Source of the DNA: Maricaulis sp048268525
GTDB taxonomy: Bacteria; Pseudomonadota; Alphaproteobacteria; Caulobacterales; Maricaulaceae
Reading direction: 5' to 3'
NCBI RefSeq assembly: GCF_048268525.1
Contig: NZ_JBLWVH010000002.1
Coordinates: 127,605 to 191,604, forward strand
DNA: 64,000 bases
Made by a program: the position numbers and the translations under genes. The notes below the pieces were generated by a model that saw only the letters and a list, made by a program, of their open reading frames with translations, was not told where the DNA came from and ran no database searches. Within the stretch, counting starts at the first letter, position 1; every line of letters begins with the position of its first letter. This document shows positions 59,064 through 64,000 of this stretch, one piece after another.

Positions 59064-60341
59064 ATGCATGACATCAAGCTCATCCGCGACAATCCCGACG
59101 CATTCGACGCTGGCCTCGCCATGCGTGGACTGCCGGCCCAATCCGCGACCCTGATCGAGCTTGATGCCTCCCGCCGCGAAGCGCTGGGCAAGCAGCAGGA
59201 TGCCGAGACCGAGCGCAATGCGCTGTCCAAGCAGATCGGCAAGGCCAAGGCGACCGGTGACGAGGCCGAGTTCAACCGCCTGCGCAGCGAAGTCGACCGC
59301 CTGAAGACGGTGCTCGAGGAATCCGGCCAGCAGGCGCGTCATTTCGACGAGGTCCTGAACCAGCACCTCGCAGCGCTGCCGAACCTGCCGCATGCGGATG
59401 TACCGCAAGGGGCTGACGAGGCCGACAATGTCGAGGAGCGCCGCTGGGGCGAGCCGCGGGCGATGGATTTCAAGCCGCGCGATCATGTCGATCTGGGTGA
59501 AAGTCTCGGTCAGATGGACTTCAAGAAAGCGGCCGAAATGTCCGGTTCGCGCTTTGTCGCCCTGCGTGGCGGGCTGGCCCGCCTGGAGCGCGCGCTGGCG
59601 CAATTCATGCTGGATCTGCACACCGCCGAGCATGGCTATGAAGAAGTCAGCCCGCCTTACATGGTTCGCGATGAGGCGGTCTTTGGAACCGGGCAATTGC
59701 CGAAATTCGCCGAAGACCTGTTCCGCACCACGGACGATCACTGGCTGATCCCGACGGCGGAAGTGCCGTTGACCAATCTGGCCCGCGACACCATCCACGC
59801 CGAAGCTGACCTGCCAATGCGCATGACGGCCTATACGCCCTGCTTCCGTTCGGAAGCCGGTTCGGCCGGTCGCGACACGCGCGGCATGATCCGCCTGCAT
59901 CAATTCCAGAAGGTGGAAATGGTCTCCATTGTCGCGCCGGACGAGAGCGATGCCGAGCTGGAGCGGATGACCGGCTGCGCCGAAAAAGTCCTGCAGCTGC
60001 TGGAATTGCCCTACCGCGTCATGAAGTTGTGTACCGGCGATATGGGCTTTTCAGCTCGCCGGACCTTCGATCTGGAAGTCTGGATGCCCAGCCAGGACTG
60101 TTATCGCGAAATCTCGTCCTGTTCGACCTGTGGCGATTTCCAGGCCCGGCGCATGGATGCCCGCTTCCGCAAGGAAGGCGAAATACGTCCGGCCTTCCTT
60201 CACACGCTGAACGGCTCCGGCGTCGCGGTCGGGCGGGCTCTGGTCGCTGTGCTGGAAAACCACCAGAACGAGGACGGTTCGATCAGCATACCGGCCGCGT
60301 TGCGTCCGTATATGGGCGGTCTTGAGCGGATCGAAGGCTGA
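59064..60341 (+). CDS. serS: Serine--tRNA ligase
   Basis: A 425-residue class II synthetase. The N-terminal tRNA-binding coiled coil spans about residues 30-105. Motif 2 is seen as FRSEAGSAGRDTRGMIRLHQF and motif 3 as GSGVAVGRALVAVLENHQ; the TAEVPL serine loop and the CSTCGDFQARR segment are present. ATG 59064 gives the standard opening MHDIKLIRDNPDAFD; an in-frame reading starting inside tatC is not credible. Confidence 0.96.
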   Translation: MHDIKLIRDNPDAFDAGLAMRGLPAQSATLIELDASRREALGKQQDAETERNALSKQIGKAKATGDEAEFNRLRSEVDRLKTVLEESGQQARHFDEVLNQHLAALPNLPHADVPQGADEADNVEERRWGEPRAMDFKPRDHVDLGESLGQMDFKKAAEMSGSRFVALRGGLARLERALAQFMLDLHTAEHGYEEVSPPYMVRDEAVFGTGQLPKFAEDLFRTTDDHWLIPTAEVPLTNLARDTIHAEADLPMRMTAYTPCFRSEAGSAGRDTRGMIRLHQFQKVEMVSIVAPDESDAELERMTGCAEKVLQLLELPYRVMKLCTGDMGFSARRTFDLEVWMPSQDCYREISSCSTCGDFQARRMDARFRKEGEIRPAFLHTLNGSGVAVGRALVAVLENHQNEDGSISIPAALRPYMGGLERIEG

Positions 60342-60345
60342 GCCT

Positions 60346-60378
60346 GACATTGGAGTGGCGATGCGCCACTCCAATGTC
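60346..60378 (+). terminator. Perfect 15-bp hairpin after serS
   Basis: GACATTGGAGTGGCG and CGCCACTCCAATGTC are perfect inverted copies around a three-base ATG loop, four bases after the serS stop. No T-run follows, so it may be a factor-assisted terminator or an mRNA stabiliser. The rest of the 312-base gap to 60653 shows only a CtrA-like box. Confidence 0.55.
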
Positions 60379-60605
60379 CCGCCATGCGATCGGGTCGCTC
60401 CCGCAGCTCGCCCGACAGGAGAATGGTCGGCGTCGCCTAGGCGGCATTTGCCCGGGTGTTGGTGCGGGCGCTTTCGTAATAAATTGATTGTAATCAGGTA
60501 TTTCTATTGCTCGCAGCCCGTTGGCCGAGCTTGAAACCTCTAACCACCCATATGGGCGATTGTTGTCGCCGCCTCTTTCCCTGACCGTTCGCCGATAATT
60601 TTGCG

Positions 60606-60620
60606 TTAGCGCATCGTTAA
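60606..60620 (+). promoter_or_regulatory. Near-consensus CtrA box upstream of the giant adhesin gene
   Basis: TTAG-CGCATCG-TTAA has seven of eight consensus bases and correct spacing, 33 bases before the gene start at 60654. It suggests cell-cycle timing of this surface protein. Confidence 0.4.
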
Positions 60621-60653
60621 CAATCGGGGGCGTCGCCCAGGCGGCGGATGATC

Positions 60654-63600
60654 ATGGCGAGCAAGAAATCCAACAACCAGGCACGACAGTCTGCAGCCAA
60701 CGCTGCGGCACCGGCCAATCCGGGCATCGACATTGATGGCTCCGGGCGTGGTGATCTTTTGTTCGGTACCGGTCGTGACGACATCATTGACGGGCGCGGC
60801 GGCAATGACCTGATCCTCGGACTGGGTGGCGATGATGTCATTTCGGGCGGTGGCGGCAATGATTTCGTCCTTGGCGGTTCCGGCGATGACGAAATCAGCG
60901 GCGATGGCGGCAACGACTTCCTGTCGGGCGGCAGCGGAAATGATGTGATTTCCGGCGGCCGCGGCAGCGACTTTGTTCTCGGTGGCAGCGGCGACGACCA
61001 GATCAGCGGTGGCCGAGGCGGGGACACATTGATCGGCGGCGACGGCAATGATGCCATTGATGGCGGTGCCGGCAATGATCTTCTCTCCGGTGATGCGGGT
61101 GACGACTTTCTGTCCAGCGGTGACGGTAGAGACACGCTGCTCGGCGGCGCTGGCGACGACATCCTGTCCGGCGGTGCGGGACGGGACACCATTATTGGTG
61201 GTCAGGGGCATGACACGCTCGTCTATGGTGGCAGCGTTCGCGATGCGCAGGTCACGGGGGACAGCAATCAGGCGCAGGTCCGCGGAGCGGACGGACGCGA
61301 CACGCTGGACGGTGTAGAGGCGATCCAGTTTGACGATGCGACGGTCTATCTGGACGGGCGCAATAATGGCCCGATGGTTGAAGACCAGGCGGCCACGATC
61401 AGCGAGAACGATGTTGCTGTCATCGTCAATGTCCTCGACGGCGCGTTTGACTTTGATGGCGACGCGATCTCGCTGCTTTCGGTCGATGCCGGGGATTTCG
61501 CCGGGACGGTCAGCTTTGATGCCGCCAGCGGCGAGGTTTCGCTCACACCCGGCGCGGCCTACGACTATCTGGCCGACGGCGAGAGCGTCGACGTCATGCT
61601 GACCTACACCGCCACGGACGGCACCGACACGACGACCGGAACGATTGCCGTCACGATCACCGGTATCGATGACGAACCCCTGATCACGGCGATCGATCTG
61701 GGCGCGCAGAATGAGGATGACGGCTTCATTTCCGTCGATCTGTTGGCCACAGCCAATGGCGATGTGATCGGCATCGACGAGATCCAGTCTGTGTCCTCGT
61801 CCAATCCGGACCGGACCATCAGCTGGGGCCTCGATCCGAACAATTATGACGCGGTCCGGCTCGACCTGAACCAGTTCACCGACCTGCAGGCCGGCGAGAC
61901 CGAGACGGTCACCATCACCTATGTGGTGGGCGACAATCAGGGTGGCCTGACCACCAACACTGCCACCTTCGTGGTTGAAGGCACGAATGATCTTCCGACT
62001 TTCGTCGACTTCACCCTGTCACTGGGTGAGAGCGAGCCGCTGTGGGTCAATCTTCTGTCCAGCGTCCAGGATGTGGACAGCGATACGGTGATCGTCACCG
62101 ATGTGGTCGCCTCGACCAACAATCCGGATCGCGTGGTCACCGCCAACGTCAACTATGCCGACGGTACGGTGACCTTCCCCTACGGCCAGTATGAAGACCT
62201 GGCCGAAGGTGAAACCGAAATCCTGACCATCAGCTTCAACCTGGATGATGGTGATGGCGGTGTGGTGGCCCGGGAGCTGAGCTTCACCGTGATCGGGCAG
62301 AATGATGCGCCCTACATCGAACCATGGAACTCCTCGCTCGAGGGCACGGTCGATGAGAATGACGCGCCGACCCTGTTTTCGGCCGGCTCGATCGTGTTTG
62401 ACGATGTTGACGCCAGCGACCAGCACTATGGCTATATCAACAATGTTTCCCTGTCGGGTGAGGCAGGAGATCTCAATCCGGGCAATCTCTATGGCCTGCT
62501 GCGCCTGGATGATTATGCCTCGGGCGGCGCGCTGGGCTGGACCTTCAACGCCGATAGCGGTCTGTTCGACTATCTGCAAGAGGGTGAGAGCGTCACCCTG
62601 ACCTATGATGTCGAGGTCAGCGATGGCCGCGAGGGTGGCCAGACAACCGTGTCGATCACCATCGAGGGCACGAATGACCTCCCGGTCTTCAACGGCTACT
62701 CATTCTCCCTGGGCGAAAGCGAGCCCCTGTGGGTCAATCTTCTGGCCAGCGTCCAGGATGTCGACAGCGACACGCTGACGGTCTCCGATGTTGTCGCCTT
62801 GACGAATAACCCCGACCGGGTGGTCGTGGCGAACGTCAATTATGCCGATGGTACGGTGACCTTTCCCTATGGCCAGTATGAAGATCTGGCCGAGGGCGAG
62901 ACAGAGACCCTGACCATCCGCTTCAACGTTGATGATGGTGATGGCGGCGTCGTCCCCTGTGAGCTGAATTTCACCGTGATCGGGCAGAATGATGCGCCTT
63001 ACATCGAGCCGTGGAACTCCACGCTCGACGGCACGATCGACGAGAATGATGCGCCGGTCCTGACGACCGCCGGCTCCATCGTGTTCGACGATGTCGATGC
63101 CAGCGACCAGCATTATGGCTACATCAACAATGTTGCGCTGACCGGCGAGACCGGCGACTTCAACATCTATGACCTTTATGGCCTGCTGCGCCTGGACGAC
63201 TATGCCTCGGGCGGCGCGCTGGGCTGGACCTTCAACGCCGACAGCGGCCTGTTCGACTATCTGCAGGAAGGCGAGAGCGTCACCCTGACCTATGATGTCG
63301 CAGTCAGCGATGGTCGCGCAGATGGCCAGACGACGGTCTCGATCACCATCGAGGGCACCAATGACCTGCCGACCTTCATCGATTTCGGCCATGAGATTGA
63401 TGAAACTACGTCGCTTTGGGTCAACCTTCTGTCCGGCGTCCAGGATGTCGACAGCGATGCGGTGACAATTTCGGATGTGGTTGCCTATACCGACAATCCG
63501 GACCGGGTCGTCGCACTTGATGTCAATCTGGAAGAGGGAACGGTCTTCTTCACCTATGGCCAGTATGAGGACCTCGCCGAGGGCGAGAGCGAGATCCTGA

Positions 63601-64000
63601 CCATCAGCTACACGATTGATGACGGCGATGGCGGGGTCGTACCGGCTGAAATGCACTTCACCGTGATCGGGTCAAATGATGCGCCCTATATCGAGCCGTG
63701 GAACTCCACGCTCGACGGCACGGTCGACGAGAATGACGCGCCGGTCCTGACCACCAGCGGTTCGATCGTGTTCGACGATGTCGACGCCAGCGACCAGCAT
63801 TATGGCTACATCAACAATGTCGTGCTGACCGGCGAGACCGGTGATCTCAACCCGGGTAATCTTTATGGCCTGCTGCGCCTGGACGACTATGCCTCGGGCG
63901 GCGCGCTGGGCTGGACCTTCAATGCCGACAGCGGCCTGTTCGACTATCTGCAGGAAGGCGAGAGCGTCACCCTGACCTATGATGTCGCAGTCAGCGATGG
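60654..64000 (+). CDS. Giant RTX/cadherin-like surface adhesin, N-terminal part
   Basis: The gene runs off the window; 1115 codons are seen without a stop. It begins MASKKSNNQARQSAANAAAP with no Sec signal, as type I secretion substrates do. An alternative ATG is at 60648. Residues 29-190 are 18 RTX nonapeptides (GGxGxDxUx), which bind calcium. Residues about 215-445 are cadherin/VCBS-like modules (NGPMVEDQAATISENDVAVIVNVLDGAFDFDGD). From residue 445 come 229-residue repeats, each with TVDENDAP and VTLTYDVEVSDG. Long repetitive proteins of this kind are adhesins that hold cells to surfaces or each other. The C-terminal secretion signal and any type I transporter genes are outside the window. 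Confidence 0.88.
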   Translation, partial: MASKKSNNQARQSAANAAAPANPGIDIDGSGRGDLLFGTGRDDIIDGRGGNDLILGLGGDDVISGGGGNDFVLGGSGDDEISGDGGNDFLSGGSGNDVISGGRGSDFVLGGSGDDQISGGRGGDTLIGGDGNDAIDGGAGNDLLSGDAGDDFLSSGDGRDTLLGGAGDDILSGGAGRDTIIGGQGHDTLVYGGSVRDAQVTGDSNQAQVRGADGRDTLDGVEAIQFDDATVYLDGRNNGPMVEDQAATISENDVAVIVNVLDGAFDFDGDAISLLSVDAGDFAGTVSFDAASGEVSLTPGAAYDYLADGESVDVMLTYTATDGTDTTTGTIAVTITGIDDEPLITAIDLGAQNEDDGFISVDLLATANGDVIGIDEIQSVSSSNPDRTISWGLDPNNYDAVRLDLNQFTDLQAGETETVTITYVVGDNQGGLTTNTATFVVEGTNDLPTFVDFTLSLGESEPLWVNLLSSVQDVDSDTVIVTDVVASTNNPDRVVTANVNYADGTVTFPYGQYEDLAEGETEILTISFNLDDGDGGVVARELSFTVIGQNDAPYIEPWNSSLEGTVDENDAPTLFSAGSIVFDDVDASDQHYGYINNVSLSGEAGDLNPGNLYGLLRLDDYASGGALGWTFNADSGLFDYLQEGESVTLTYDVEVSDGREGGQTTVSITIEGTNDLPVFNGYSFSLGESEPLWVNLLASVQDVDSDTLTVSDVVALTNNPDRVVVANVNYADGTVTFPYGQYEDLAEGETETLTIRFNVDDGDGGVVPCELNFTVIGQNDAPYIEPWNSTLDGTIDENDAPVLTTAGSIVFDDVDASDQHYGYINNVALTGETGDFNIYDLYGLLRLDDYASGGALGWTFNADSGLFDYLQEGESVTLTYDVAVSDGRADGQTTVSITIEGTNDLPTFIDFGHEIDETTSLWVNLLSGVQDVDSDAVTISDVVAYTDNPDRVVALDVNLEEGTVFFTYGQYEDLAEGESEILTISYTIDDGDGGVVPAEMHFTVIGSNDAPYIEPWNSTLDGTVDENDAPVLTTSGSIVFDDVDASDQHYGYINNVVLTGETGDLNPGNLYGLLRLDDYASGGALGWTFNADSGLFDYLQEGESVTLTYDVAVSD
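60738..61223 (+). repeat. 18 consecutive RTX nonapeptide codon repeats
   Basis: 27-base units encode GGxGxDxUx nonapeptides such as GGGGNDFVL, GGSGDDEIS, GDGGNDFLS and GGAGDDILS. They form a calcium-binding beta-roll at the N-terminus of the adhesin. Confidence 0.9.
61986..64000 (+). repeat. Tandem 687-bp repeats inside the adhesin gene
   Basis: Units begin at 61986, 62673 and 63360, each 687 bases (229 codons); the third is cut by the window end. Each unit starts NDLP, has DVDSDxVTxxDVVA and YGQYEDLAEGE, then DENDAPxL, and ends VSITIEGT. Long stretches such as the LRLDDYASGGALGW block are nearly identical at DNA level. Confidence 0.92.

Noticed and set aside
60606..61211. Repetitive minus-strand open frames opposite the RTX region
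   Set aside because: The repeats come from the RTX codons on the plus strand; the minus-strand proteins are mirror artefacts.
60738..61223. Short regular repeats that could be taken for a CRISPR array
   Set aside because: The 27-base period is in frame, varies by codon, has no spacers, and encodes calcium-binding nonapeptides.

Overview
The window looks like a chromosomal segment of a flagellated, dimorphic marine alphaproteobacterium of the Caulobacterales/Hyphomonadales type (Maricaulis-like). The evidence is the FlbT/FlaF/FliX flagellar regulators, a CckA-type hybrid kinase, CtrA-type TTAA-N7-TTAA boxes, sigma-54 promoters paired with FlbD/ftr-like elements, MotE and DUF6468 flagellar proteins, and a high-GC genome. 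The species assignment is inference; I saw no rRNA or tRNA gene.

1-11.4 kb is a flagellin region. It holds a truncated TPR gene (possibly the flagellin glycosyltransferase FlmG), flbT-flaF, three flagellin genes each behind its own sigma-54 promoter, flaG, convergent pseC/pseB (nucleotide-sugar synthesis for flagellin glycosylation), a FlaEY-like giant hook-associated-type protein, and a methyltransferase. 11.5-18.1 kb holds two minus-strand sigma-54 operons, flgI-flgJ-flgN-like and flgF-flgG-flgA-flgH, which build the rod, the L and P rings and their chaperones. fliX and dksA lie between them on the plus strand. 18.3-24.6 kb is a plus-strand block: fliL, fliM, a DUF6468 gene, motE and a very large TPR gene. 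24.6-25.2 kb is non-coding and carries two inverted-repeat elements. 25.2-27.7 kb has fliP-fliO divergent from flgB-flgC-fliE around one perfect CtrA box.

27.7-33.5 kb is a tandem triplication of DUF885 lipoprotein genes set inside the flagellar locus. 33.6-38.4 kb returns to flagellar export (fliQ-fliR-flhB) followed by cckA. 38.5-44.4 kb is housekeeping: valS with an odd internal segment, a DUF3137 gene, and divergent mnmH/selD for tRNA selenouridine. 44.5-51 kb is an accessory-looking block of exported proteins: two copies of a small-protein/DUF2145 cassette, a protein with three cyanovirin-like domains, xthA, a small exported protein and a variant gluzincin peptidase. 51-60.3 kb holds nitroreductase, DUF1428, erpA, dgt, and a compact SPOR-nagZ-scpA-scpB-tatABC-serS run. 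From 60.65 kb to the end is the 5' part of a giant RTX/cadherin-like adhesin gene with 229-residue repeats.

The flagellar genes fit one hierarchy. CtrA boxes drive the early genes (fliX, flgB, fliP/O). Sigma-54 promoters with upstream FlbD-like elements drive the late rod, ring and flagellin genes. FlbT/FlaF then control flagellin synthesis after transcription, and the Pse/Flm proteins would decorate the filament. CckA, which in Caulobacter controls CtrA, is encoded in the same window.
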